DNA of 64,000 bases from Physcia stellaris (lineage: Eukaryota; Ascomycota; Lecanoromycetes; Caliciales; Physciaceae): the NCBI GenBank assembly GCA_018902385.1, contig JABSSW010000020.1:186001-250000 (forward strand), written 5' to 3'. Below, one piece after another: positions 23,401 to 35,879 of the stretch. The first letter of the stretch is position 1. The number at the start of each line of letters is the position of its first letter. The notes below the pieces were generated by a model, which did not search any database, was not told the DNA's origin, and saw only the letters and a program-made list of their open reading frames with translations. The position numbers and the translations under genes are program-made.

Positions 23401-24375
23401 GGCAAAATTGCACCACATCAGACTATGGGATAGACTGTACACCATCGAATGTATCCTAAGTCGCGTCGGTGGGGGTGATTGCCTACCTTCCCACATATTC
23501 TGACAAAGGATCAGACAGGTAGGAGCCCAGGATGGAGGCAGTAAACCACGGTAACTATCATTGACACACCAATTAGCAATCCTGAATCTGCCTCGACGGT
23601 GGTGCTACGACGCTAAGGGGGTTTGGGACTCTAAGGCCTGCGATTACGGTTAATTAATTGAAGAGGCTACTTACACCTTGGACAGCGGCGAACTTCCAAG
23701 CACCGCTCCGGCTTGGATGCTGTGGATCGACATATAAATTGAATTCATCTTTCCAGCCAAGATTACCATTTGCGACCTGATCCCAACCTTGAACGCTGTT
23801 AGCGGTCTACCCACCCTACAATCGAACGTCTTCCTTCTCGCAACTGCGAGCTCTTAAAGCACCGTTGACCTACCCTGGACCATGCTCGCTAAACAGCACG
23901 CCTGAAGGGTGAGCAACAGGTCCTTCGGCTCTCTCCAGAAAGCACTTGACCGTTGGATTTCGAGTCCTTGCCGCTCGGGTTCTGTCAGGATATCGGTATC
24001 CGCGCCGACATCGAGGGAGTGTTCCACTTGCAACGTTTCAGTATGATCAAGCCGCATTGAATTGAACCGATCACGCATACTCTTGGCCAATATGGCGCCT
24101 CGCAGCAGTTCCTCATGAGTGACGACATCTCCGCAATTCGCCTTGAGGGGCTCTAGGTATCCAGGCAGCTCATGATCTGGTATGGTTCGCAAGGGGAAGT
24201 CGACAATGCCGCCTTTGTTGTCCTTCATCAAGGATTCATAGCGTTTGATGAGATCATGTTGCGTGTACTTTGCGACGTTAGCTGAATCTCGGATGTCGTT
24301 CATCAAGGCTGATCTTACACTTGGTCGCAGCGTTGATGTGCCCTCCAGCTGCGATCTAGGCTGTGAAGGTGGCAT
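20459..24375 (-). CDS. MFS sugar transporter, 17 exons
   Basis: Major facilitator of the sugar-porter type. I rebuilt 17 exons (24375-23874, 23787-23675, 23554-23487, 23175-23149, 23086-23048, 22993-22960, 22909-22892, 22837-22786, 22727-22695, 22608-22242, 22189-22156, 21929-21901, 21855-21569, 21481-21097, 21044-21007, 20956-20884, 20738-20459). They sum to 2379 bp, 792 aa, with every phase consistent. Visible signatures: MVQGWDQVANG (TM1), LSDPLSEYVGRRGALF, RVLLGLGIGGKASIVP, CESPRWLI, MLSQQLSGINIYAF (TM7), GRRFLLL, IPFLYSAEIWPNEGRE and WSTFWNFLGSGLLALFVPFG. The N-terminus is a cytosolic extension of about 165 aa. A loop of roughly 100 aa, acidic and Ser-rich, is inserted before GRRFLLL. 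Substrate unassigned. Two exons are only 18 and 27 nt. The junction at 21568/21482 is the least certain. Confidence 0.9.
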
Positions 24376-25380
24376 GTTACGAGATAATAATTGGAGGCAA
24401 GGAATCGCGCTCAGCGAAAAGAAAGAAGGAATGAAGCAAAATTGATATGTTCAGAAAACAAAGAAGATGGGATGCAGGGCCAGAGAGGATATGGTACCTT
24501 AGGTAGAGTCACTGGGGGTTTGTGTATCATGCATTGTCAGATCGCTTCCGAGGACAAGGATGGCCAATGCCGAGATGGTACGATGCACAGCTTGGGTCTC
24601 GACTCCGCAAGGCTGATTTCTTCACCCGCTGGGCTTTGTCATATACAGAGAAGAGGCATCCCAACGGCTTGAAGCGTCGGGTAGAAAGGTGGTCTCGTGC
24701 GCTTGATTCCATCATCTGGTTGCCTTATTTGCCTTGTTCTTGGACGAGAATGGTAGACGTTTTCCGTTTCAAACAAAGGAGCAGTCCTGGCGTAAGAGGG
24801 GCAGGGTGTCACTCATCCCCATCTCGATCTCGTAGACGACCCAATCATTATTCGTGCCTTTGCTTGACAGTCTCGATCAATCCCTCGCGAGGGACAGTAC
24901 TCTTACAAGATAATTTCACCCATTGAATGGAATTAATTTGTAGAGCGTGTCTTCTTCCTTTGAGCTGCTGGGGGTACCTTGGGTATTCTGTTTATCAACA
25001 GTGTAGGGTGCTGGCTGGAGGATCTCGGTCTCCTGTGTTGCGCCGAGCCTCCATTTGCAGCGAACCATCCGTCCCCGACTCACCCGCACAGCCCGTAGTG
25101 GCGGGGAATGGGGAAACCCCACGGGCAAGTGGCTAAGGCACCGTGGGTACTTTAGTAATCACCAATCATAATTTCATTGCCTTCTTCAGTCAGAAGAGCC
25201 TTCTTTTTCGGTTGCCTTTTTTATCCAGTCATACTGACTACCAGGTGGGCAGCCTGCAACCCCAAGACTCACACACCTTACTTACCCTCCTCCAGCACTC
25301 CGACCCGCCTCCCTTAGACGTTCTATTCATTGCGGACTTAGACCACTGTATAACAAATTGAGCCATGCGCTTCTTACATC
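24376..25380. other. Divergent promoter region (transporter / ankyrin gene)
   Basis: About 1 kb between divergent genes; no gene supported. Short frames on both strands overlap one another without a domain. Confidence 0.5.
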
Positions 25381-27027
25381 ATGAGTGGACTCGAAATTTG
25401 GGGCGCCTTAGGTATGTCTCAGTTGTCCCGAGTGTCGCATTGCCTATACCATACTGATGCCAAACAGCTGGCATCGTCAGCGTCCTGCAGGCCACCGGCG
25501 CCGCGGGTGATCACCTAGGTTACGGTTCCTCGTCCGCTAGAGCTCTTGACCGTGCTCGCACTGCCGGCAGTGCCCACCACGATGCCAGTCAAGACGTCTT
25601 CCACGCCATCCACTGGAACCTCGAATGCTACGAGCGAGACGTTGGAATAACATTGGATGAGAAAGACCGCGTAGAGTTCACAAAGCTCAAGGAGTCGATC
25701 GAGAAGAACGTAGGAAAGGCCCAACAGACCGCGAGTCAATTGCGGTATGCGACTAGAGATCGTCGAAGCAAGAAAAAGGACATCGAGGCGTTGGAGCTCG
25801 AGCTGGGCCAGGATGCTATCCTATTGAACAACCTACTTCAGCAGTTGATGATGTACGTTCCGCAGTAATACCTCATGACGAATGCTGCTGATTATGGTGT
25901 TGGTAGCTCCCTACATGTCCAAAATTTTCGCCGTGCAAGCTCACCGGGCGTCGACGCCCTGAGAGAACGAAATAGATTTCTAGCCGAAATCAACTCAGGA
26001 AGACGAAGCTCGGACAGCCAATCGACGCTTTTCAGATCAAGGACAGATTCGAATACTTCAACTTTTGCACCATTTTCCCGTTCATCAACGTTAGAAGTTG
26101 ACCATGAAGCCGCCGACGACACAGATAGGCCACAATTCATCAGCGACTCCCAGCTCGAGAAAGCGATACAGAGGAGTGACTTGGATCAAGTGAAAGCTTG
26201 GCTCAGTGTTGCCAAAGACGACAACGAGGTATGTACACTCTTTGAAGACGGGACATGATTGGGACCACCCTCCTAGAAATCCCACCCTGTAACCGCACCT
26301 CAAGCCAGAAACGTACTAAACTGACTTAGTCCCTTTCCCTTAATACCACCGCACTCCTTCTTGCCTGCCGGCACCGCTGCCTTCCGATCGTCTCTTACTG
26401 CCTAGAATCTCCTTTCTCTCCTTCAATCACCGATCCCGCTGGTCTCGGCCCACTTCACAACGTAATAGGTACCGCTGATGTCTCCTCCATTTCACCCTCT
26501 ACTCTCGCCGACATCACCACCCTAATCTCTCTCCTCGTCTCCAACCAAACGATTGATCCAGCCGCCCCTGACCGCACAGCTCAAGCGCTGACCCCGCTGC
26601 ACCGCGCCGCAATAACTAAAAACTTAGGGGCTGTCAAGGAGCTTCTTAAAACCTCCAGCAAATCCAATCCCTCATCCCCTTCCTCTAACGGTACCAGCAG
26701 ACCTATCACCAGATCTCTTATCAATATCCCTGACACGCAAGGCAAAACCGCCCTCTGGCATGCATGTAAGGATCCCTCTCGAGACCCTAACTTGATCAAA
26801 GTCCTCGCCCGGAGCGGAGGAAACTTTGGCGATGTAACGTGCCCGCAGATAGAAGGACGGTCGGCCTCCGCAATAAAGAAGCTTCTTGAGAACGTGGAGA
26901 AGGTGAGCAGTGCATCACGGTGATGAAAGTATGCTTTTACTTAGCAATACCACCGATCCTGATGGCACGGGTGCATTGATTGTGTTAGTTGGTGAAAGAA
27001 GAAGGGGCATTGGACAAAATCTTTTGA
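25381..27027 (+). CDS. Ankyrin-repeat-like protein
   Basis: Five exons (25381-25411, 25468-25852, 25907-26228, 26330-26902, 26989-27027), phases consistent, 1350 bp coding for 449 aa. The first exon is 31 bp (MSGLEIWGAL). The N-terminal region is helical: a short hydrophobic segment (LEIWGALAGIVSVLQATGAAG), then charged probable coiled coil (EKDRVEFTKLKESIEKNVGK) with an FHAIHWNLECYERD helix. A Ser/Arg-rich linker follows. The C-terminal half contains degenerate ankyrin-type units: LEKAIQRSDLDQVKAWL, TALLLACRHRCLPIVSYCL, TPLHRAAITKNLGAVKELL and KTALWHACKDPSRDPNLIKVL. The final short exon completes a helix (LVKEEGALDKIF). Ankyrin repeats bind partner proteins; the partner is unknown. The short hydrophobic N-terminus recalls N-terminal segments of fungal NLR-like proteins, which is speculative. 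Confidence 0.8.
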
Positions 27028-29453
27028 GTGGTTCTGGAAGGGTTCGGACCATGTGAGACATTAAGAGACAGCAATATTGGATCTTCTCACCATTTCATAA
27101 CCCTGTATTCATGTGCGGACACCTGAGTTTAAGGCAGCGGTGAAAGGGAAAACACATGACTGCTTCGAGGAGATGCTGGCCTAGTGTCCACAGCAATCAA
27201 GGAGTAGTACTCTGGCAGAAGATGAAACCTGAGTTTCTGACATTCGTCTTCTCGCACCGCTCAGCTTCTCCAGCGACACAGGTCCCGCCGGCTGTCGGGA
27301 CCTTTCCAATTACATGGAAACCCAAAGCCACCGTGCAAACTCAAAGCCGCCATCTGTCAGTCACGTTGGGACAGAAGGCGACAGACTAAGCCTATTCCCT
27401 CTAACTACAACCGCCGTCCTCCTGGTCTTTTTTTGTTGACTAATGGGGTAATATCACCACGCTAATTAAGACTCCCAAGGACTACCCAAGCAATTCCTAA
27501 CAATTACACGTACACAGCCAACGTAAAGAACACGGGGTCGATCTAGATCACGGTTCTTCAGCTCTTCCCTACTCAAAGCTCTTTGAAAGATTTCCAGGAG
27601 CGGATTCTTTTTCCTGTCGAGTGGTTTTCTGGGAGCTTTCGGCTGGCTCGAAGATGTCAGCGTTGGGTGCCAGAGCTGATAGAAACCCCAACCTTCCCGT
27701 AGGTCGTACTACTTGGCCGGGACGAAACCGACATGGAGCAATCGTGGGAACCAATTTAACCGTCTCTAGAACTCAGAACACTGATGATATGAACCAACCC
27801 TTGGCCTGGACGTTATTCCCAAGTCGGATTATTGTTATGTTAATTTTAGTTTAGTGGATTTTTGTGCCGATCTGAGTAGTGATGTAAAACAATTTCGACA
27901 CTCAATTTTACTCCCTACGAATGTGCTTGACCCCATTGTACAGTAGCCAGAAGCAACTTCAGCCGGAAATTCAAACTTTTCCAGAGGCATCCTCAGGCGG
28001 ACTTGCGTGAGCCACAAGCGATAGGGTGCCAACATGAGTAGCTCTTCTCTAATAGTAATTTCTTTCGAAGCTAACTTTCTTATTAGCAAAATCCAGGACG
28101 CAGTTGGAATATTCGAGTGGGATTTCCAGATTGACGACATCAGCAGCGACATCAGCGGCTTGAGTTTCGTCCTGTTTTGCCCTCTGCCGTGCGGGCTTTC
28201 AACCGCTGCTTCTTCAGTCTCTTTGGGAAATCAAGGCATTTGACGTACTCTAGATAGAATAGAAAGTCAAACCAACACGCAAACTCCGTTTGATTTAATA
28301 GAACAAAGTGTAGGAATGAAATCTCTACCGAGATGGAGATTCCTGCCTAGGCGGAATTGCCTATCTAGATGAGGATGTCTATTAGATGAGGTTGTATTAT
28401 TAAGCATAGGTTTCGTACTCAACAGGGACGTTTGTCTCGCTCAGACGGAAGTGTTCTACTCAGACAGACATTCGTATCGAGACACAACCTCTCTATCAGA
28501 GATGGATTCCATATCCAAACTTTTCAACCTAGCGGGAAGATTTCTATTCAGCGAGGAATTTCTGCTCAGACGGCAATTGCCCATTCAGGCAGGCATCTCT
28601 CCTATATATCATGGGAAGCGACAATCTCGACTACTTATCATCTCAATTTCCTCCTCTTCTTCCTCTCCCTCTCTCTCCATTACATCTTGATATCTCAACT
28701 CGTATAAATATGTCACTATCTGTGATTTAGCCTCTGACTTCTTCGCAATGCGCTATATTTATTCATATATAATAGGCTTAAGTCAGAGCTGTTTGCTTCT
28801 GTGTCTTATTCATTATCAGCTGCCAAGGATCTCGCTCTTTTCTTAGTGTTTTATCATACCGTTAGGAGCACAAAGTTTTCGATGGAATGATATCCCATGA
28901 GTTGGTGTGGCACTAATCGCTCCAGGCTGCGGGTGACCTAAAAGTTACTGGGAGCCCACCGGGAGGCAGCCTGAAACAGTCGCTTAAAGATTTAGTGCCA
29001 GTTTGCACCAGCTCGTGGGATAGTCAAAACTCCAAGTCCGGGGTCAAGTCTCCTTTTTGAGAGTGATATCCCGAAGCTATCTCGAACGTGAAGGGATTTG
29101 TTCCCGTTATACAATATCCTTAATGCGAGGATCTTCAAGTTCGAAGTCATTTTTGCTGTGAGCCCATAAAATACTGGGACTTTGTCAAATACCGAAGTAT
29201 TTCCTCGGGTTCTGTGAGTTTTGAACATACGCATATCAATTCAGGGTTTTTTTTTCTGAGATTGCTCCTCCTGTCACAACTTGAGTGAATTGGCAGATCA
29301 GCGTAGCAATGCTGATACGCAATAGGCTGCATGCAAACTACCCCGATTTCAAGCTCCTAGATCAGGAGAAATCGTTTCACATTGTCTGGAAATTGATGAA
29401 CCAGAAACTGTGAAATACGATTCCGGGATTCCCAGATCAATGGAGCTGCTTTC

Positions 29454-29902
29454 ATGATTCAGCGGAGCACTGGAGGGATATTGGCGTCTGTTGAACGAGC
29501 ATCCATCCCCGATGTAGCTGCTGCACGGAAAAGGCTCGTTTCAATACATTACAATTGCCTGAAAAGAGAAACGTTTACATCGTAGCGCCCGAGGCCTACG
29601 GCAAAGGCTCCGACAAGGTGTCTGACTGGAAGGAATCCTTGATTGGCATTCGATCACAGATACCTGACCAGCTGGAATCAGATGAGAAACTGCATCCAGA
29701 TGCACCGGTAGTATGGAACGAAAGAACCAGCAGCTATGTCTTCAAATCTCCAGTCAAAGGGAAATATCTCATTCTTAGCGGTTATCCTCAGACAGGATCG
29801 TCTAGATTCATGATCATCACCACGGCAGGCTCATACGACGGACACGTGCAAGCCTCCCTCACGTCTAAAGAATACGAAATCAACCACTGCTTGTCATCCT
29901 GA
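29454..29902 (+). pseudogene. Possible coding remnant in two frames
   Basis: An ATG frame at 29454 reads MIQRSTGGILASVERASIPD and runs into a stop near 29573. A second frame, open from about 29555 to 29902, reads NVYIVAPEAYGKGSDKV and continues about 110 codons to YEINHCLSS. Both have coding-like composition and overlap by about 20 bp in different frames, as expected for one gene broken by a frameshift. No recognisable domain and no intron sites that would join them. Confidence 0.3.
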
Positions 29903-30981
29903 AATCTCCATTATTTACCGAGCCGGAAATGCCTAAGTTCCTGAACCTGATTGCTTAATGAGAACGACCAAAAACCACTGTGTCAATCAACTTATCAAGC
30001 GAACCATCATTGGCATTCCGGTTCTCAAGCTTTTACTAATACGAGACGCCGAAATGACCAAGTCCCCAAGCCTATTTACTGACACGGTGGCACCGAACGA
30101 CGAACACCACTAAATCCCTACAATTATTAAGAAAATTACCATTTCGTTCTTTCAACATTTCATCCCGAATTTACTCTGTACCGTCTCCTAGATAATGCTC
30201 ATCAACTTCATCTAATAATTCATCTTCAATTTCACAATCGCTCTTTAGGTAATGCTCACTAAGTCTCGCTTTTCTTCGCATGGCTAAGGATTCACCAGAA
30301 AAGATGCGACAGAGCTCGCGTGCTTAAACCTCAATGTGTCTCTGTAAATCTCTCTCTCTACATATACATCTGTAGCACACATCAATATTGTTACTTTCAC
30401 ATTCTTGCCATCAACATTCTAAAGTACGGACGCTTATTACAACTCGTCTACTTGATCTAAGCGTATCCAATCAACGTCGTCGAGACAATGATTGTCTCCA
30501 GTAAACACAAAACAAAACTAGCTGCACTTACCCTGATAATTCCCTTTAGTCTCTCCTTAATTCCTATATATAGTCTCACCATACTTTTCCAATAGTCCCA
30601 ACTCAACTCAACAACTGCTCGTTGGAGCGGAACCTGCCTAAGGAGATGCCAAGTCAGATATCTCACAAGTTGGTTTCTGGATTGAGTGACGACATGACCA
30701 AGACTATTGTTAGAGGCTCAGAAAGAGAGCGCTGCGTATGACTTTGAAGCTACGGTTAGGTTGGTGAAGAGTATCAGCGGAGATCAGGACAAGGAAAATT
30801 CTGCAGCCGAACTTCGGAGAGAGATGGACCCTATAGACCGTGTGTTTGCATCTATTCTAGATCAGAACAACAAAGCTATTTCGGCGCTCACCCGCCAGTT
30901 CGCTGGATTCAATGTTTCGGCACCATCGAGAGAACGCCAGTTTGGGGACCAACGGAATCTGGAAACACCCCGGCACCCTAC

Positions 30982-31260
30982 TGTAACGGTCCAAAATGTA
31001 GGCTCCTGATAAGTGTAACAACAAGTGGGTGGGTATTACGGTAGGGGACTGATAAGGTGGAAAAAGGTGGTTAAGTTACTAACTACGGCCGAAGGCCAGG
31101 TATGAATTACTGACTAGTGCCTGGGGGCCTTACATCGTTCAAGCGAGACGCCTGAGCTAGCACAAAACAATCTGTTCTACCTTACTTCGCTTTCTTTTTC
31201 CAGCCACATATATACTTTCAAGTACTTCTATACTCGGACTAGTCAATAATTCTTACTACT
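30982..31260 (+). repeat. Possible solo LTR remnant
   Basis: Begins TGTAACGGTCC, a start typical of fungal Ty3-type LTRs, and ends in a CT-rich stretch (TTTCTTTTTCCAGCC, then TATATACTTTCAAG). A 100-codon frame ending just before it (to 31009) could be unrelated. I found no partner LTR or target duplication, so this is weak. Confidence 0.22.
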
Positions 31261-34200
31261 CAAGGTCTTTGATTGTCTATGCTCACTTCGACTATCATGT
31301 CTTCGAGATCAGATTTTGTTACGCTCTCACAACGACTACTAGATCAGACATTTCAGGACAAGCCTCTCAAACGCAAGTATGAGAGTTCATGCTCAAACTA
31401 TGACAGACCAATCATCCATAGACATGGGACAGGACTGGACAAGTCGAGCCACTTGCACGTTTTCCGTTGAGTACCCCAAAGGTTCCAGCGACAGAAGCAG
31501 CTAAGGGGATCGAAAGAGACTACCCCGAACGTATCTCTCTCAGCAACGATTTTGGCCCGCAAAGATATTTCAGAATAGATTCGAGCGACAGCGGGCGTAC
31601 CCCGAATGGGGATACATCAACGATAGCTGCTTGATTGAAACGCCTGTTTTCTGGGATATGCTGGTGGAAGAACTGTGAATGTATCGTCATCATTTGTCAA
31701 GAAGTGAAGGCCAATTGAAAAATAAACTCTCCGTCGAACTCCGCTTCGGTCTCAACGAAAATCCATGACTCAACAACTAGCATCATGTGGATATTTAAGC
31801 CAGCTAATCCTGTCAGTTTTCCATCTTCACCATCATCATCCACCACCATCAGCCACGAGAATATCCTATTCCATTCACACTCTGCTCAATAAAAGCTATG
31901 GGAAAGGGGGAAAAGCGTGCGATCGTGACGAAGCCCTATACATCCACATCCAACGGTCGCAACGGTTCAGCCATCATATTGCCAAACATGGAAATTTTGA
32001 AAAAGACTTTTCTCCATTAGGTCCACGGACAATGGTCATAGAATTGCTTCGTCATTTGTCTGTTATTCTTTTTTGCTCTTCGTCGCTCATTCAGATCAAC
32101 TCAGATCTCTATATTAGGCGCTCCTACAAGAGATTGATGCGCTGTCGCTCTCGATCGAAACCTTTACTTTCAATACAGCCAAAACCGCGAAGCCTACGAC
32201 CAAGCCAATGACTCAACTGGATGTTCTGCTCACTGCAAGGGAAAAACAACTCGCTCATTAAAGCTTCAAGCAGCAATGCAAAACTCTGATTATAATAATC
32301 ACGCTTTCGCTCGAATGCTCGAAGCCGAAACAATCGAATTTGCAACGAGACCAAATCAAGCGCCATGAGCTGAACAAAGCACGAGCAGTCTTCACGCTCT
32401 TCAATAAAGCGAACTCGTTGAAGAGTGAGGACAAAGAAGTCTTGAGCCTTGAGATTTAACGACGAAAGGCGCAGATAAATACAGCGTTGCGAGCAACTTT
32501 GCAGTCATGCTACGGGGGTGGACTAACTTGACGAAGGAGGTGGATTGGGAGTACACCTTAGGCAGCGAACTAATGTTGCCCGAGACCGAGATTTGCCTTG
32601 CTATTTGTTTTACACAGTATGGGTGTCATTCCCTTTCAGGTCCGAAACAGAGACGAGCTTCCACGTCATCTCTTACGGCAACGTGCAACTGCAAGCCGAC
32701 ACCAATAGACAATATAATGTCGTCGTGCATCAGGGTTGCGCATTTTTGGTGCCCTGATGTATGAGAAAGGGTTCAGGACTGATGCAAAAATGTTTATCTA
32801 TGCATACGGTTTGGAATGGCAAGAAGTGCTAGTAATGTGTGAGTAACCTATGAAGCTGAAGATTGTCGCGTCAGTCGTCTGAGGAAAATGATACTAATTT
32901 CGACCTACAGGACAGGATACACGTACGTTGAAGACACTGGGGGATCACGCTAAGGCTGTCTTGTAGAGGAAGGTCCCGGTTTCGCCCCGTGTTCTACGAA
33001 CGGTTTGCATTCGGAGCAGAAAAAAAGTCGCAAGGGACTTGGGAGAGTACGCACACGCAGAAAACTCAGCACTTCCAGTAAAGCGCGAAAGCAGGGAGAT
33101 GTACATTTCAGTTTCAGTTACAAGCTCAAGCATGATTATGTCTCGTCACATTATAAAAGTCAAAAGTCGTTTGAAGTGGCAAGTGAAAGCTGAAATAGAA
33201 TATGAGACACCTTCGGCCGAGATCGCCCGAATATGCACCACCGTTCCTCGACACTCATACCTTGTGGGTGAAGGCTCTTAGACTCTGCCTTCGGAATGGA
33301 GGTAGCAGCTTCGAGTGCGAGTGGATCGGATGCGGGTCTGGTTTCTGTAAATAGATGACGAAGATGCAGGCTCCTTGGGGGCGACCGAAGCTTTCTCCTG
33401 TCGAAGCCGGTGGTTGATGTGAGGTTCTGTCTTGTTTCGTCGAATGTGCCGCAATGGCTTCTTGGAGAGGCTACAGCCACCATCAGGGCTCCTTTCTACC
33501 ATGGTCCGTAGATCGTGGATTCTCCGGTTGGTATCGTCGTTCGTTCTCCAGCCTGTGCTTCGTATGCTCAGTGATCTTGCGTATCAGCTTTCCCTTGTGA
33601 CTAGTGGACTCAGTCGGGTGCGCATCAAGGTTTTCATGCATTAACAACATGGTGTAGTGTTCTTAGTCTCTCGAAAAGCTACTCTAAAATGTATGATGGC
33701 GCGGTGAGTAGCTTTTTAGTACCTGAAACAGTGTCCTATACTCTGTCGCCCGTATTCCAGTTGGGTGAGTATGTCGAGATGATTTCTGATGACAATTCGG
33801 GTAATGATCCATCGCGCATGTGGAATTGGAAATACATTCCTCTTGAACGAGTGACGAGGAGAAAAGACGAGAGATGCAGAAAACTACCTTAAATGGGGAT
33901 TTGCGTCGTTGTACAGGAACAGAGCCGCACTCCTGAGTCACGCGCGATACTGACTCTTTGCTCTAATAATCAATGGTTTAACCGAAGTTTCGTAGTGAAA
34001 ACCCTAAAAGGTTATGACTGCATGTCTTAAGAGTGAAGGACGAAACTGTATTTGTAGATATCTTCGGTGGATACACACTCTCTTCAGCTGACCAGGCTCG
34101 GGAAGAGCATTTCATTTTCGTTCCACAAGCTTTCGCTCTGAATGCAAAAACACTGACGTCGTCATACCGACCCGACCATATTATCACTCGTATCAACGTG

Positions 34201-35879
34201 ACTGCGGTACTTAGCTAAAATTTCAGGAGTCCGCGTAAACAGTACTGAATCAACCGACAGGAGGAAGAGGTAGGACGAAGGAGAAATATGAAACAAAACA
34301 GCTGGTGGTTTTGAAGCCAAAGTAAACGCTGAGTCAGCCGAGCTTGTCGACTTTGGGTGCTAATGACATAATCATGCTCGGCACGCACTTCAATCGTTAG
34401 TCAGCATCTCTTGCCGATAATTCCGGAGTACTCACTTTACATTCAATCCCGCAACTACGTAGTGTGTTCCGCGTCGATTGTTTTGTCAGGTCAAGCTGTT
34501 GACCATATCGCACACCACCAACCTAATATGTAGTTTCAGGGGAGTTTAGGAAACCCCCATCACCCACACAGCGACAAAAACATCGACCAGTGCTTGGATT
34601 TTTGATACTGACAGTCAACCCCTATCGTGAAACAGTCAACATCGAATGCTTGAGACCTATGGAGTATAATCCATTGTTTCCCGACAATGTGCTTTACTGG
34701 AAGCGGAGCTGCAAAAAGAGCAACATTCATATGAGGCTCGAATCAATTTCCCGCCTACGCTCCAGTCAAACTATCCTTCAGATCTTTGAGCGTGTTTTGT
34801 ATGCAGAGTTCACGGGCCTTGGCCCTGAAGTGTATGTTCAGCTTCGCGTCCCATACAAGCTTGGGCACCTATTCATGTATAACTGCATTTCAAAGTGTAC
34901 CGGGAGGTCAACTGGGGGTAATTCTCTCGCGCACCGATTGATCTAGCCCTTGTATCCGACCTTAATGTTGGATTGCAGCCAACTGGGAAGGTAGGTCGGC
35001 GAGAAGTAGTGAGCATGCCCTTGATCTTCTCCTTCTTTTCTCGCTTAAGACTGACGAAAACCCCGCCATGGGATTTTCGATACATACGTCGCACTGAATG
35101 GCTTAGTTATCCAACAGAGCCAACGCGATGCCTTTCGATCTATTCTGACTTGCTTCGATCTAGGTGAAAATGTTTTCTCTCAACAAACCAAAGATATCTA
35201 TGACATTCAACTAATTGTGAGTCAATACGTATTCACAATAGCGATGGCCCAATGAAAGACTTATATTGTCTGATCGAGACATGGCAACTCAATGGGTGTT
35301 TGATGATTCGATTTCATTCTGTCTAAGCCAGTCTCCTTCAAGGTATTCCTTCTTGTTTTTGAGGTGTTTAAGATGATGCTACAACTAAATGAACCGTTAG
35401 TGATGTACAGCGTCCCATAAGTGTACTTGCTGAAAGAGAGCCGACACTTAAAGAGCTAAGGTACGGAACAGCTCCTTAGTTCTTGCTACGATCGTTTCAT
35501 TGTCGAGTTTCCTGATTCAAAGTCAACATTGTAGAGTGAGTGAACCACATTTGACACACCGTGGGTCATAAAAAGTCATCGACTATTGTAATCATCTACA
35601 CATCAAACTGATTCGTCATAAAACATACAGTTACATAATCAACATATCCTGTTTCTATGTGATACGGAGGAGCAATTGGGGCTGAGTCACGCTGTTGAAT
35701 CAATAAAGGCAGCTCCTTCCCTACGTTCAACAGAATACTCAACCTCGCCTCCGCCTCCATTTTTTGACCTACCTCGTTCCTCATCTCCTTTATCAACATC
35801 AACATTCACATCCACATCCATATCCGCAAAGCATCGAATAACCTCCATCACCCACGAAAGCACTAGCATAATACCCGAA

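Larger units (their letters stand above)
27028..35879. other. Gene-poor stretch of about 8.8 kb
   Basis: No intact gene with a recognisable domain. Frames are short, usually open only from TTG/GTG, and overlap on both strands. It contains one plausible coding remnant (29454-29902), an LTR-like sequence (about 30982-31260) and stretches with degenerate short repeats (28320-28620, 29920-30110). Probably decayed repeat or ex-gene DNA; no intact transposase or reverse transcriptase was seen. Confidence 0.5.

Noticed and set aside
28320-28620. Possible degenerate foldback (GAGGTTGT ... ACAACCTC)
   Set aside because: Arms are too diverged and no target duplication was found; may be chance in a repetitive stretch.
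31765-32211. 148-codon plus-strand frame
   Set aside because: No domain, random-looking composition, open frames on the other strand in the same place.
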